Positions 7,658-16,042 of a stretch of 64,000 nucleotides of DNA are shown here, in pieces; the stretch's first letter is position 1, and each line of letters opens with the position of its first letter. The position numbers were made by a program, and so were the translations under genes. This stretch comes from G965240365 sp965240365. Its GTDB lineage: Bacteria; Pseudomonadota; Gammaproteobacteria; Eutrophobiales; Eutrophobiaceae. Where the stretch lies: NCBI GenBank assembly GCA_965240365.1, contig OZ251218.1:1302001-1366000 (forward strand), given 5' to 3'. The notes under the pieces were generated by a model. It had not been told where the DNA came from. It worked only from the letters and a program-made list of their open reading frames with translations, and did no database searches.

Positions 7658-8092
7658 TCAAGCCAAAGATTTAGCCATCCACATAACCTGTCCAACGATC
7701 TCAGTATCGTCCGGCCAACCAGTTTTTTCCCAGGCTGGATTATCACTCAGGATTTGCCACGCATCATTAGCCTGTCCAATCCGTTTCACAATAAAACCCT
7801 CTTGAGTATACATAACATAAATATAGTCCTTTTTACGGTGGATGCGAGCACGGTTAATCAAAATTGAGCAACCGGCGGGCAAAGTGGGTTCCATTGATTC
7901 TCCGGCGACACGGATGACCACACATTGAGTAGGGTCTATCGCGTGTTCTTCTAGCCAGCCTCGCTGAAAACGAACTTCGCCTTTCTTGACTTCATCCAAA
8001 TCAACACGGCCGATGCCGGCAGCCGCTTCATACTCGATTATCGGCACTGAGCGGCTCGCCGGATGCGGCAGGGTGGCGGTGGCCTTACTCAT
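7658..8092 (-). CDS. S24 (LexA/CI-type) peptidase without DNA-binding domain
   Basis: A 144-residue S24 peptidase like the C-terminal half of phage CI-type repressors. The catalytic Ser is S66 in GESMEPTL and the general-base Lys is K103 in GFIVKRI. An Ala-Gly bond that could be the self-cleavage site is at 25-26 (YEAAAG). A stop codon directly precedes the ATG in frame, so no helix-turn-helix domain is attached; no such domain is seen in other frames upstream. It could be a prophage repressor remnant, or a UmuD-like stand-alone product. It is probably co-transcribed with the next minus-strand gene. Confidence 0.8.
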   Translation of the reverse strand: MSKATATLPHPASRSVPIIEYEAAAGIGRVDLDEVKKGEVRFQRGWLEEHAIDPTQCVVIRVAGESMEPTLPAGCSILINRARIHRKKDYIYVMYTQEGFIVKRIGQANDAWQILSDNPAWEKTGWPDDTEIVGQVMWMAKSLA

Positions 8093-8323
8093 TCAGTGCG
8101 CGCACCTCTCGGGGGATATGATCGGACATCAAACCAATCAAAATATAGGGGCTAAGTGGCCACGGTAACGGGTGACGAACTATAAACCAGTGTAGAATTA
8201 ACATATGTGGAGATTAACAGCGATGGGAGTTAAGGAGTTCAAACCTGTTCCGGTTTTTTTAGCATAGCAGCGCATGAATACGCCTATGAATCCATCTTCA
8301 CCCATTGGAAATATTACAAAAAA

Positions 8324-8974
8324 ATGCCACTGAACGGAAATTGCCTGCTGTGTTCAGGGCGAAGCCGGCGGCTTTGGTGTGAAGGCTGCGACAGGGACCT
8401 GCTCAGGAATGAATATTATTGCAGGATCTGTGCCGCATGTTTAAGCAATACCGGGATATGCGGCCGCTGTCTCGGCAAAAAACCGCCTTTCAGGCAGACT
8501 ATAGTGGCCTTCCGCTACGCTTATCCGCTCAAGTTTATTATCAGGGCCTTCAAGTATCACAATCACCCCGAATACGCGGCGGCCTTTGCCGGGGTCATGG
8601 CCGTCAGGCTGAGGCAAGAGGAGATACCGGAGGTTATCGTGCCCGTGCCCCTGTATAAAAAACGGCAAAGGTCGCGCGGCTATAATCAGTCGGGCCTGCT
8701 GGCAAGGCGGCTGGCCAGGCTGACCGGCAGCATAAGTGAGCAATCACTATGTTACCGGGCCATTGATACCCTGCCACAGAGCACTTTGCCGATTGACGCC
8801 AGGAAAAAGAATATAAGGGGCGCCTTCCGGCTTAATACGCGGCGCCCGCCCCGGCATCTGGCCATTGTCGATGATGTGATCACCACGGGCGCTACCGTCA
8901 GCGAGTTGGCGCTGATGTTTAAAAAGGCGGGTTCGGAAATCATTGATGTCTGGGCCATTGCCAAGGCGGGCTGA
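8324..8974 (+). CDS. comF: ComF family phosphoribosyltransferase-like protein
   Basis: A 216-residue ComF/GntX-type protein. The N-terminal zinc ribbon has cysteine pairs CLLC, CEGC, CRIC, CAAC and CGRC within the first 55 residues. The C-terminal half is a type I phosphoribosyltransferase domain with the PRPP loop LAIVDDVITTGAT (about 185-197) and the preceding PVPLYKKRQRSRGYNQS motif. ComF proteins are needed for DNA uptake in naturally competent bacteria, probably helping the ComFA/PriA-like step or single-strand handling. It converges on gyrB with three bases between stops. Confidence 0.9.
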   Translation: MPLNGNCLLCSGRSRRLWCEGCDRDLLRNEYYCRICAACLSNTGICGRCLGKKPPFRQTIVAFRYAYPLKFIIRAFKYHNHPEYAAAFAGVMAVRLRQEEIPEVIVPVPLYKKRQRSRGYNQSGLLARRLARLTGSISEQSLCYRAIDTLPQSTLPIDARKKNIRGAFRLNTRRPPRHLAIVDDVITTGATVSELALMFKKAGSEIIDVWAIAKAG

Positions 8975-8977
8975 GCG

Positions 8978-11383
8978 CTATGTATCCAGATTTTCAACCA
9001 CGAGCGCGTTGCGCTCTATAAATTCTCTGCGCGGCTCGACCTGATCCCCCATTAATGTCGTAAAGACCTCATCGGCGGCGAATATATCTTCGATCTGCAC
9101 CCGGGAAAGGCTGCGGGTGGCGGCGTCCATTGTGGTCTCAAACAGTTGGTCCGGGTTCATCTCACCCAGTCCCTTGTAACGCTGAATCGTGAGGCCCTGC
9201 TCGGCCTCGCTCAGCAGCCAGTCAAAGGCCTGTCTAACTGAAGTGATCGCTTGCTTTCGCTCATTGCGTTGCACATAAGCGCTTTGCTCAAGATCAATGG
9301 CCTGTTCCAGGGTGACCAGTTTTTTGTAATCCTCCGAGGCGAAGAACTCCGGCATGAAGATATTGGTGGACTCGATCCCGTGAATAAATAGGGAAATACT
9401 CGCGCCGGTCAGGCCGTCTTCGGTCGTGAGCAGTTCATAGCGATATTCCGCGACACCCTGGCTCTGGGCATTCAGTTCCACGGTCAATTCTTTGAACCAG
9501 CCTTCGACCCGAGCCGGATCGCGGCAATCCTCCGGCGTCAGCGCCGACCTGTCACGAATCCTGTCCACTATGGTCGGATGATAGCGTTTACACAGGCGTT
9601 CATACGCCCGGTTCATGGCGATATAGTCTTGCACCATCGCCTTGATCGCCTCATTCTCGACCGGGGGGGCGTCCCGGCGGCCGTATATCCGGCTGTTTTG
9701 CAAAGCCAGTTCCAGCAGATAGGCCTCGCGTTCGGCATCGTCCTTGAGATACCTGTGCTGTTTGCCCTTGCCGGCCTTATAAAGTGGCGGTTCGGCGATA
9801 TAGACATGGTCCCGCTCTATCAATTGCGGCAGATGCCGATAGAAGAAGGTCAGCAGCAGGGTGCGAATATGCGCCCCGTCCACATCGGCATCGGTCATGA
9901 TGATAATGCGGTGATAACGCAGTTTATCCAGATCGAATTCGTCCTTGCCGATGCCGCAGCCTAGCGCCGTAATCAGTGTGCCGATCTCGGCAGAGGACAA
10001 CATCTTGTCAAAGCGCGCCTTTTCGACATTCAATATCTTGCCCTTGAGCGGCAATATGGCCTGATTGCGCCGGTCCCGGCCCTGTTTTGCGGAACCGCCG
10101 GCGGAATCCCCCTCGACCAGAAACAGTTCAGACAATGCCGGGTCTTTTTCCTGACAATCGGCCAGCTTGCCGGGTAATCCGGCCACATCCAGGGCCGTCT
10201 TGCGGCGGGTTAATTCTCTGGCCTTGCGCGCCGCTTCGCGCGCCCTGGCCGCCTCGATGATCTTCTCACTGATAGCCCTGGCCTCGGCCGGGTGCTCCAG
10301 CAGGAATTCCTGCAATCTTTCAGCGACACAGGATTCAACGCTTGCCTTGACCTCGCCGGACACCAGCTTGTCCTTGGTTTGAGAGGAAAATCTGGGATCC
10401 GGCAGCTTTATGGATAACACGGCCGTTAAACCTTCCCTGACATCATCGCCACCGATATTGATCTTTGCCTTGGCGGCCAGCCCCTGACTGTCCATATACT
10501 GGTTCAAACTACGGGTCAGAGCCGCCTTGAAGCCGGACAGGTGGGTGCCGCCGTCTTTCTGCGGGATATTATTGGTAAAGCAAAAGATGTTTTCCTGGTA
10601 AGAATCGTTCCACTGCATGGCCAGATCGATAGCGACGTCATCCTTGTCGGCCTCGATATCGATCACGCTGTCATGCAGCGGCGTCTTGTTTCGATTCAGA
10701 TGCCTGACAAAGGCGCTGATACCGCCTTTATATTGAAAGGTATCGGCCTTGCCGCTGCGCTCATCCAGCAATTCGATTCGAATGCCGGAATTCAGAAAGG
10801 AAAGTTCACGCAGGCGCCTGGCCAAAATATCGTAGTGAAACTCAAGCCGCTTGAATACGGCCTTGCTGGGTAGAAAGCGGATCTCCGTGCCGGTCTTGTC
10901 CGAGGCCTCGCCGGTTTTGAGTTCGGCCAGCGGATCCCCGTTTTCATAGGACTGCCGGTGGACAAAACCCTCCCGATGAATAGTCAGGCGCAGCCAGCCG
11001 GACAAGGCATTCACGACCGACACGCCAACCCCGTGCAGGCCGCCGGCCACCTTGTAGGAATCATCATCGAACTTGCCGCCGGCATGCAGTGTGGTCATGA
11101 TCACCTCCGCCGCGGAACGTCCCTCTTCGTGGATGCCGACCGGTATGCCGCGCCCGTTGTCGGCCACTGTCACGGATTCATCCGAATGGATCACGACCCT
11201 GACATGATCACAATGGCCCGCCAGCGCCTCATCAATACTGTTATCCACCACTTCAAACACCATGTGGTGCAGCCCGGTGCCGTCATCGGTATCACCGATA
11301 TACATCCCCGGACGCTTCCTCACGGCCTCTAGCCCCTTCAAAACCTTGATTCTGGATGAATCGTAAGTATCTTCTTCAGACAT
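8978..11383 (-). CDS. gyrB: DNA gyrase subunit B
   Basis: An 801-residue GyrB of the usual gammaproteobacterial length. The GHKL ATPase domain begins SRIKVLKGLEAVRKRPGMYIG and continues with EVVDNSIDEALAGHCD and DNGRGIPVG. The TOPRIM domain carries the LVEGDSAGGSAKQGRDR and TDADVDGAHIRTLLLTFF motifs, which bind catalytic Mg2+. The C-terminus (QRYKGLGEMNPDQLFETTMD) is intact, including the long gram-negative insert. With GyrA it introduces negative supercoils. It is the last gene of the dnaA-dnaN-recF-gyrB block and follows recF after 36 bases. Confidence 0.97.
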   Translation of the reverse strand: MSEEDTYDSSRIKVLKGLEAVRKRPGMYIGDTDDGTGLHHMVFEVVDNSIDEALAGHCDHVRVVIHSDESVTVADNGRGIPVGIHEEGRSAAEVIMTTLHAGGKFDDDSYKVAGGLHGVGVSVVNALSGWLRLTIHREGFVHRQSYENGDPLAELKTGEASDKTGTEIRFLPSKAVFKRLEFHYDILARRLRELSFLNSGIRIELLDERSGKADTFQYKGGISAFVRHLNRNKTPLHDSVIDIEADKDDVAIDLAMQWNDSYQENIFCFTNNIPQKDGGTHLSGFKAALTRSLNQYMDSQGLAAKAKINIGGDDVREGLTAVLSIKLPDPRFSSQTKDKLVSGEVKASVESCVAERLQEFLLEHPAEARAISEKIIEAARAREAARKARELTRRKTALDVAGLPGKLADCQEKDPALSELFLVEGDSAGGSAKQGRDRRNQAILPLKGKILNVEKARFDKMLSSAEIGTLITALGCGIGKDEFDLDKLRYHRIIIMTDADVDGAHIRTLLLTFFYRHLPQLIERDHVYIAEPPLYKAGKGKQHRYLKDDAEREAYLLELALQNSRIYGRRDAPPVENEAIKAMVQDYIAMNRAYERLCKRYHPTIVDRIRDRSALTPEDCRDPARVEGWFKELTVELNAQSQGVAEYRYELLTTEDGLTGASISLFIHGIESTNIFMPEFFASEDYKKLVTLEQAIDLEQSAYVQRNERKQAITSVRQAFDWLLSEAEQGLTIQRYKGLGEMNPDQLFETTMDAATRSLSRVQIEDIFAADEVFTTLMGDQVEPRREFIERNALVVENLDT

Positions 11384-11419
11384 CAGCTCTCCCAGCTCCT
11401 TGAAATAATTTCGATATGA

Positions 11420-12502
11420 TCAACATGGCTCAATGACGCCCTGTTTCACGTGAAACGCGGTGTTCAAACCCGCTTGCAGGGGCGCCCAGTCTTGCAGCTT
11501 CAGCGAACTGACAAAGGTCTGCGCCCGGTTTTGCGTGAGTAAATCCAGCATCTTGCGGGAAGATTCCAGATCCAGTTCGGCATCAAGGTCATCGACCAGT
11601 AACAATGCGCAGGTCTGCTCGGCCTTGAGTCTTTGCAGTTGAGCCGATATCAGGGCGCCACCAAACAGCTTGATCTGCCCCCTCGACAGATGCCGGCCGG
11701 CGCTGTAGCCGTCCAGGAAAAACGAGACATCGGCCTGATGCGGGCCTGATCCGGTATATCCCCGCCTCTGATCGGACTTGCGGGTGCTCGCTAAATGATC
11801 CACAAACTTATCCGTCTCGTAGTCGCCTTTGAGATAGCCAAGCCTTGCCTGACCGCCAATTACCGCGGCAAGCCGGTCCTGTTTCATCAGCAGATTGAGC
11901 TCGGCCAGATATTTTTCCCTGGCCTTATCTATTTTGGCGACCTCATCACCCATAATCCGCTCCCATCCCTGCAATGCCTCGGCATTGGAGTGAAGGCTGG
12001 ATTTGAGCAGCACATTTCGATGCCTCAATGCGCGATGGTAAGCGGCCCAGGCTTCCATATAATGCTGTTCCACGTGAAACAATGACCAGTCCAGCCAGCG
12101 CCTTCTCTCTCTTGGCGGGCCGGTGTAGAGAAGCTGATGGTCAGGCAGCAACAGAAAAACCGGCAGCCTTTTTGCCTGTTCCGATGCCGTCTTTACGGCC
12201 TGGCCATTGAACCGGAGGCGCGTTAGCCCGTGTCCTTTTTCGATCCCGGTCGTGAAGGGAATGCCGCCATCGCGGCCCCTGGCATGAATTTGCAGCCTGT
12301 CCCGTCCCCTGGTAATCACATCGTTAATGCGCCTGCTACGGAAGGATTTCAGCCTGGAAAGCAGGTAAACGGTTTCCAGCACGGATGTTTTGCCGCTTGC
12401 ATTCGGCCCGTAAAAGAAATTCAGACCGCTTGCAGGCTCAATCTTGAATTCGCCCAGATTTCTTATCGAGTTTGCGCCCAGCTCCCGCAGACAGAGCATC
12501 AT
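11420..12502 (-). CDS. recF: DNA replication and repair protein RecF
   Basis: A 360-residue RecF, an SMC-like ABC ATPase that helps load RecA at gaps covered with SSB. The Walker A is GPNASGKTSVLE (about 33-44). The signature is LSRGQIKLFGGAL and the Walker B is LLLVDDLDAELD. The start abuts the dnaN stop without spacing. Two parS-like 16-mers are embedded in the coding sequence and encode FHVKQ near the C-terminus and FHVEQ in the middle. Confidence 0.95.
   Translation of the reverse strand: MMLCLRELGANSIRNLGEFKIEPASGLNFFYGPNASGKTSVLETVYLLSRLKSFRSRRINDVITRGRDRLQIHARGRDGGIPFTTGIEKGHGLTRLRFNGQAVKTASEQAKRLPVFLLLPDHQLLYTGPPRERRRWLDWSLFHVEQHYMEAWAAYHRALRHRNVLLKSSLHSNAEALQGWERIMGDEVAKIDKAREKYLAELNLLMKQDRLAAVIGGQARLGYLKGDYETDKFVDHLASTRKSDQRRGYTGSGPHQADVSFFLDGYSAGRHLSRGQIKLFGGALISAQLQRLKAEQTCALLLVDDLDAELDLESSRKMLDLLTQNRAQTFVSSLKLQDWAPLQAGLNTAFHVKQGVIEPC
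11442..11457. promoter_or_regulatory. parS-like ParB-binding site 1 (inside recF)
   Basis: TGTTTCACGTGAAACG matches the bacterial parS consensus TGTTTCACGTGAAACA at 15 of 16 positions. It lies about 2.2 kb from the presumed oriC, where parS sites are normally found. The parA/parB genes are not in the window. Confidence 0.8.
12066..12081. promoter_or_regulatory. parS-like ParB-binding site 2 (inside recF)
   Basis: TGTTCCACGTGAAACA also matches the parS consensus at 15 of 16 positions (a C in place of T at position 5). It is 624 bases from site 1. Two such near-perfect palindromes in one gene near the origin are very unlikely by chance. Confidence 0.8.
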
Positions 12503-13600
12503 TTACAGGCGCATCGGCATGACAACATACTGGTTACGGGAGTCGTCATCGGGCAAGACCAGGCAACTGCTCTTGGCGTCAAGTATGCTTAACCTGACCT
12601 GCTCGCTTTTAATTACGCCCAGGGTATCAAGCAGATAAGAGACGTTAAAGCCGATCTCCATCTCATCTCCCCCATAGACCACTTCCAGTTCCTCCTCGGC
12701 CTCTTCCTGCTCGGGATTGTGCGCCAGCGCGCGCAGCAGATTGGCAGTCAGCACGATCCTGACACCCCGGTATTTTTCATTTGACAGGATTGAGGCGCGC
12801 GCCAGACTGTTTCTTAATTGCTCCCGGTTTGCGATCACTGGCCCCGGACTGACTTCCGGAATCACGCGCCCGTACTCCGGGAACTTGCCGTCTATGAGCT
12901 TGCTGGTAAAGCAGTAAGCGCTGTTTTTAACCCGAATGTGATTCGCGTTGATCTCGATCTCGGCCTCGGCTTCATCATCCAGCAATAAACGGCTGAGTTC
13001 ATTGATGCCCTTCCTCGGCACGATAACCTGCACGGTTTCCTGCGCGGCTTCAATATCCGTCTCGTCCATTGCCAGCCTGTGGCCATCGGTGGCCACGGCG
13101 CGCAGCCTGTTTTCACCGATTTCGAGCAACAGGCCATTAAGGTAATAGCGCACATCCTGTTGCGCCATGGCAAAGCGGGTATTCTCAAGCAGAGTTCGAA
13201 GGCTCTGTTGTTGTATCCTGAACGCGCTGACACTCTCCTTCATATCGAACAGCGGATATTCCCCGGCCGGCAGACTGCTGAGTATAAAGCGGCTCTTGCC
13301 CGATGTTATGGCGACCTTATCGGGCTTAACCTCAAACTGCAGCGTCGATTCAGGCGGCAATGAACGACAGATATCAAGCAGTTTTCGGGCCGGCAGGGTG
13401 ATTGCCCCGGTTTGATCCAGATTCAGATCCGAACGGACCAGCAGTTCAACTTCCATATCCGTAGCCGTAACCGTCAATTGCTCTGGTTCCAGCCTGAACA
13501 ACAGACAGGAAAGTATCGGCATTTTCTCCCGCCGCTCAACGATACTGCCGACATTCTGCAACATGGGTAACAGATGGTCTCTTTCAATATTAAATTGCAT
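12503..13600 (-). CDS. dnaN: DNA polymerase III beta sliding clamp
   Basis: A 365-residue clamp with the expected three repeated domains. It starts MQFNIERDHLLPMLQNVGSIVERR and ends SCLVLPDDDSRNQYVVMPMRL, the conserved C-terminal MPMRL. The ring encircles DNA and tethers polymerase III and other clamp-binding proteins. It ends exactly where recF begins. The 192-base gap to dnaA upstream carries the presumed origin. Confidence 0.97.
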   Translation of the reverse strand: MQFNIERDHLLPMLQNVGSIVERREKMPILSCLLFRLEPEQLTVTATDMEVELLVRSDLNLDQTGAITLPARKLLDICRSLPPESTLQFEVKPDKVAITSGKSRFILSSLPAGEYPLFDMKESVSAFRIQQQSLRTLLENTRFAMAQQDVRYYLNGLLLEIGENRLRAVATDGHRLAMDETDIEAAQETVQVIVPRKGINELSRLLLDDEAEAEIEINANHIRVKNSAYCFTSKLIDGKFPEYGRVIPEVSPGPVIANREQLRNSLARASILSNEKYRGVRIVLTANLLRALAHNPEQEEAEEELEVVYGGDEMEIGFNVSYLLDTLGVIKSEQVRLSILDAKSSCLVLPDDDSRNQYVVMPMRL

Positions 13601-13792
13601 ATATAATACCTTTAGTAATAATTATTAGGTTTTCAGAACATTGTGTATAACTTATTTTTCATTTTAGAATCAATCACTTAAATTAAAATTATTTTATTTT
13701 CTTGCTGTTTTTAAGGCCCGGCTCCGGCTGTGTTGCGCCTGTGGATAAAAATCATCCAAATAATTCATGTACAGTTTTTCCACAAGCTGGCC
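13601..13792. other. Probable oriC (dnaN-dnaA intergenic region)
   Basis: Three DnaA-box sequences lie here: TGTGTATAA at 13642-13650 and TGTGGATAA at 13740-13748 (both perfect complements of TTATNCACA), and TTTTCCACA at 13776-13784 (one mismatch). Between the first two is a strongly AT-rich stretch (about 13650-13712), unlike the high-GC surroundings, which could be the unwinding element. The other candidate gap, dnaA-rpmH, has only one box. Confidence 0.65.
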
Positions 13793-15136
13793 TCAGCTTG
13801 TTAATACACTGATCAGATTGGTATAGTCTTCCTCTATCTGCTGATGGCTCTTTCTCAATTCCCGTATTCTGCGACAGGCGTTTAACACGGTCGTATGGTC
13901 CCTGCCGCCGAAGGCGTCGCCGATCTCCGGCAGGCTGTGGCTGGTGAGTTCCCTGGCGATGGTCATGGCCAGTTGCCGCGGCCGGGTGATCGAGCGGTTA
14001 CGGCGTTTGGAAAGCAGGTCCGCCACCCGGATATTGTAATACTCGGCCACCGTTTTCTTTATATTCTCAATCGTAATCTGTCTGTCCTGAACGTTCAGCA
14101 AATCCTGCAAGGCCTCGCGCGCGAAGTCCAGAGTGATCGCGTTTCCCGTCAGTCTGGCGTTGGCAATAACCCGGTTTAAGGCCCCCTCCAGTTCCCGCAC
14201 ATTGGAACGAAAGCGCTTGGCAATAAAGAAAGAGACCTCATCCGGGAGCAATTTTTGCGCCAGGGCCGCCTTTTTGCGGATAATGGCAACCCGGGTCTCC
14301 AGTTCGGGCGGATCGATGGCCACGGTCAGGCCCCAGCCAAAGCGGGATTTCAGGCGTTCCTCCAGGCCGTTCAGTTCCTTGGGGTAACGATCGCAGGTCA
14401 ATACTATCTGCCGTTGGCCTTCCAGCAGGGTATTAAAGGTGTGGAAGAATTCCTCCTGGGATCGCTCCTTGCCGGCAAAAAACTGGATGTCGTCGATCAA
14501 CAGCGCCCCCTGCGAGCGATAATGGCGTTTGAATTCATTGATGGCGTTTCGTTGCAGCGCCCGGACCATATCCGCGACGAAGCGCTCGGAATGCAGGTAG
14601 GCAATGCTGGCGTCGGGCTTGCGTTCAAGTATGGCCGCGCCTATGGCGTGCATCAGGTGGGTCTTGCCGAGTCCGACCCCGCCGGTGATAAATAACGGGT
14701 TATAGGCCTTGCCCGGATTTTCGGACACCTGCAGGGCGGCCGCCCGCGCCAGTTGATTCGACTTTCCTTCGACAAAGGTATCGAAGGTCTGGGCGCCGTT
14801 AAGATTGTCGGCCCGCGCGGGCATTGTTTCGCCGTTCCCGCGCGGGACGGCGCTTGCGGCTGGCCGCCGCTGCTCCGTACTTTTTAGCTTGTTCTTGCTG
14901 CCGATCTCGATCCTGATCAGGATTTCCTGTTCGGGATAAAGTTTGCCGATCAATTCCCGGATCCTCGGCATAAAATGTTCGTTGACCCAGTCGAGCACAA
15001 ACCGGTTCGGCGCCAGCAGACGGATGTTGTCGCGGCTTTCTATGGCGTGCAGCGGGCGTATCCAAGTATTGAACAGCGGCGCCGATAATTCACCCTCCAG
15101 CCTTTGCTGGCAATGTTTCCAGGGGGATGTGTTCAC
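13793..15136 (-). CDS. dnaA: Chromosomal replication initiator DnaA
   Basis: A 447-residue DnaA. The N-terminal domain (WKHCQQRLEGELSAPLFNTWIRPL) binds DnaB/DiaA-like partners. After a short linker comes the AAA+ domain with Walker A GGVGLGKTHLMHAIG and Walker B LLIDDIQFFAGKE. The C-terminal DNA-binding domain ends in the signature GDAFGGRDHTTVLNACRRI. The start is a GTG (15134-15136), preceded by GAGG, as in many dnaA genes. A promoter -10-like TATAAAAT lies upstream, with a DnaA box just beyond it, consistent with autoregulation. Confidence 0.97.
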   Translation of the reverse strand: MNTSPWKHCQQRLEGELSAPLFNTWIRPLHAIESRDNIRLLAPNRFVLDWVNEHFMPRIRELIGKLYPEQEILIRIEIGSKNKLKSTEQRRPAASAVPRGNGETMPARADNLNGAQTFDTFVEGKSNQLARAAALQVSENPGKAYNPLFITGGVGLGKTHLMHAIGAAILERKPDASIAYLHSERFVADMVRALQRNAINEFKRHYRSQGALLIDDIQFFAGKERSQEEFFHTFNTLLEGQRQIVLTCDRYPKELNGLEERLKSRFGWGLTVAIDPPELETRVAIIRKKAALAQKLLPDEVSFFIAKRFRSNVRELEGALNRVIANARLTGNAITLDFAREALQDLLNVQDRQITIENIKKTVAEYYNIRVADLLSKRRNRSITRPRQLAMTIARELTSHSLPEIGDAFGGRDHTTVLNACRRIRELRKSHQQIEEDYTNLISVLTS

Positions 15137-15176
15137 AAACTGACCTCGTTAAAACCGCTGTAATAATGAAACCCGG

Positions 15177-15207
15177 ATTTTATACCGGATCGGGGCGTTT
15201 ATCCACA
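15177..15207 (-). promoter_or_regulatory. Probable dnaA promoter with DnaA box
   Basis: Read on the minus strand, TATAAAAT (15177-15184) forms a good -10. A perfect DnaA box TTATCCACA (plus strand 15199-15207) sits where the -35 would be. Binding of DnaA there would repress its own gene, the classic arrangement. Confidence 0.55.
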
Positions 15208-15235
15208 TACAAAAAATTGCCGCTCGTCACCGGAA

Positions 15236-15265
15236 TTGACATCCTGATACCGGCAACAGTACTAT
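15236..15265 (+). promoter_or_regulatory. Sigma70-type promoter of rpmH-rnpA operon
   Basis: A perfect -35 TTGACA (15236-15241) is followed after 18 bases by TACTAT (15260-15265). Transcription would start about 30 bases before the rpmH ATG. Confidence 0.65.
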
Positions 15266-15302
15266 AAGCGCCTTTTTAACTTATGCTCCGAAGGCCCCGG
15301 AA

Positions 15303-15437
15303 ATGAAACAGACTTATCAACCCAGCAAACTGAAACGCAAGAGAAAGCATGGCTTTCGCTCCCGCATGCAGAGCCGTTCCGGCCGCCTGATCATCAACGC
15401 GCGGCGCAACAAGGGAAGAAAAAGGCTCTCGGCCTGA
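15303..15437 (+). CDS. rpmH: 50S ribosomal protein L34
   Basis: A 44-residue, highly basic protein beginning MKQTYQPSKLKRKRKHGF and ending RKGRKRLSA-like (GRKRLSA), the standard L34. It lies in the large-subunit exit-tunnel region. It is too short for usual gene-length cut-offs. It is the first gene of the rpmH-rnpA-yidD-yidC-mnmE operon; rnpA follows after two bases. Confidence 0.95.
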   Translation: MKQTYQPSKLKRKRKHGFRSRMQSRSGRLIINARRNKGRKRLSA

Positions 15438-15439
15438 AG

Positions 15440-15832
15440 GTGACCGTCTCCCGTGGCGCCGCCTCTGCCGCCGTCTTGCCCCGGACCGGCTTTGGACCCC
15501 GCAACAGATTAAGGGACAAGGCCGCGTTTCAGGCTGTTTTTTCATCCAAATGGCGTATATCGGCGGCCCAGTTCGTCTTTCTGTTCAAACAGAATGGCCT
15601 TGATGTCGCGCGGCTGGGTCTGGCCGTGCCCAAGCGCCATGTCAAACGGGCGGTCAGACGCAACCGGATAAAGCGGGTGCTGCGCGAGAGTTTCAGGCTA
15701 AGGCAGGCCGAGTTCAGGGGCTTTGATCTGGTAATCCTGGTGCGAAGGCCGTTAAATAATATCAACAAAAACAAGTTTGACTTCATACTCAAGGAGAGCC
15801 GACGGAAAATCCGATGCGCACATCAGTCTTGA
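15440..15832 (+). CDS. rnpA: Ribonuclease P protein component
   Basis: A 130-residue basic protein that assists the RNase P RNA in trimming tRNA 5' leaders. The family core is clear: RNRLRDKAAFQAVF, the RLGLAVPKRHVKRAVRRNRIKRVLRESFR signature (RNR motif), and FDLVILVRRP. The reading frame starts at GTG 15440, two bases after rpmH. The first 20 residues are unconserved and a slightly later start cannot be excluded. The C-terminus overlaps yidD by 19 bases. Confidence 0.93.
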   Translation: MTVSRGAASAAVLPRTGFGPRNRLRDKAAFQAVFSSKWRISAAQFVFLFKQNGLDVARLGLAVPKRHVKRAVRRNRIKRVLRESFRLRQAEFRGFDLVILVRRPLNNINKNKFDFILKESRRKIRCAHQS

Positions 15833-16041
15833 AACTCATCCACTTCTATCAGCGTTATATCAGCATCTTGTTGCCGCCCCGTTGCCGCTATCTGCCGAGT
15901 TGTTCCGAATATACGGCCGAGGCGATCAGGCAATACGGGCTGTTGACGGGCGGCCTGCTGGGCCTGAAGAGAATCTGCCGCTGTCACCCCTTTCATGCGG
16001 GCGGTTATGACCCCTTGCCCACAAAGCGCGAGGCCGGATGA
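15814..16041 (+). CDS. yidD: Membrane protein insertion efficiency factor YidD
   Basis: A 75-residue YidD. The family pattern is intact: LIHFYQRYISILLPPRCRYLPSCSEYTAEAI, with three conserved cysteines (CRYLPSCSEY and RICRCHPFHAGGYDPLP). It is a membrane-associated helper of YidC-dependent insertion. The start overlaps the rnpA 3' end, and its stop nearly touches yidC, the usual compact order. Confidence 0.95.
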   Translation: MRTSVLKLIHFYQRYISILLPPRCRYLPSCSEYTAEAIRQYGLLTGGLLGLKRICRCHPFHAGGYDPLPTKREAG

Positions 16042-16042
16042 A

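Noticed and set aside
8093..8323. A helix-turn-helix exon for the S24 protein in another frame
   Set aside because: The short frame upstream (ending REVRALNE) has no HTH-like sequence and no plausible start.
15137..15302. oriC in the dnaA-rpmH gap
   Set aside because: Only one DnaA box and no AT-rich stretch; the dnaN-dnaA gap has three boxes and an AT-rich segment. The single box fits dnaA autoregulation.
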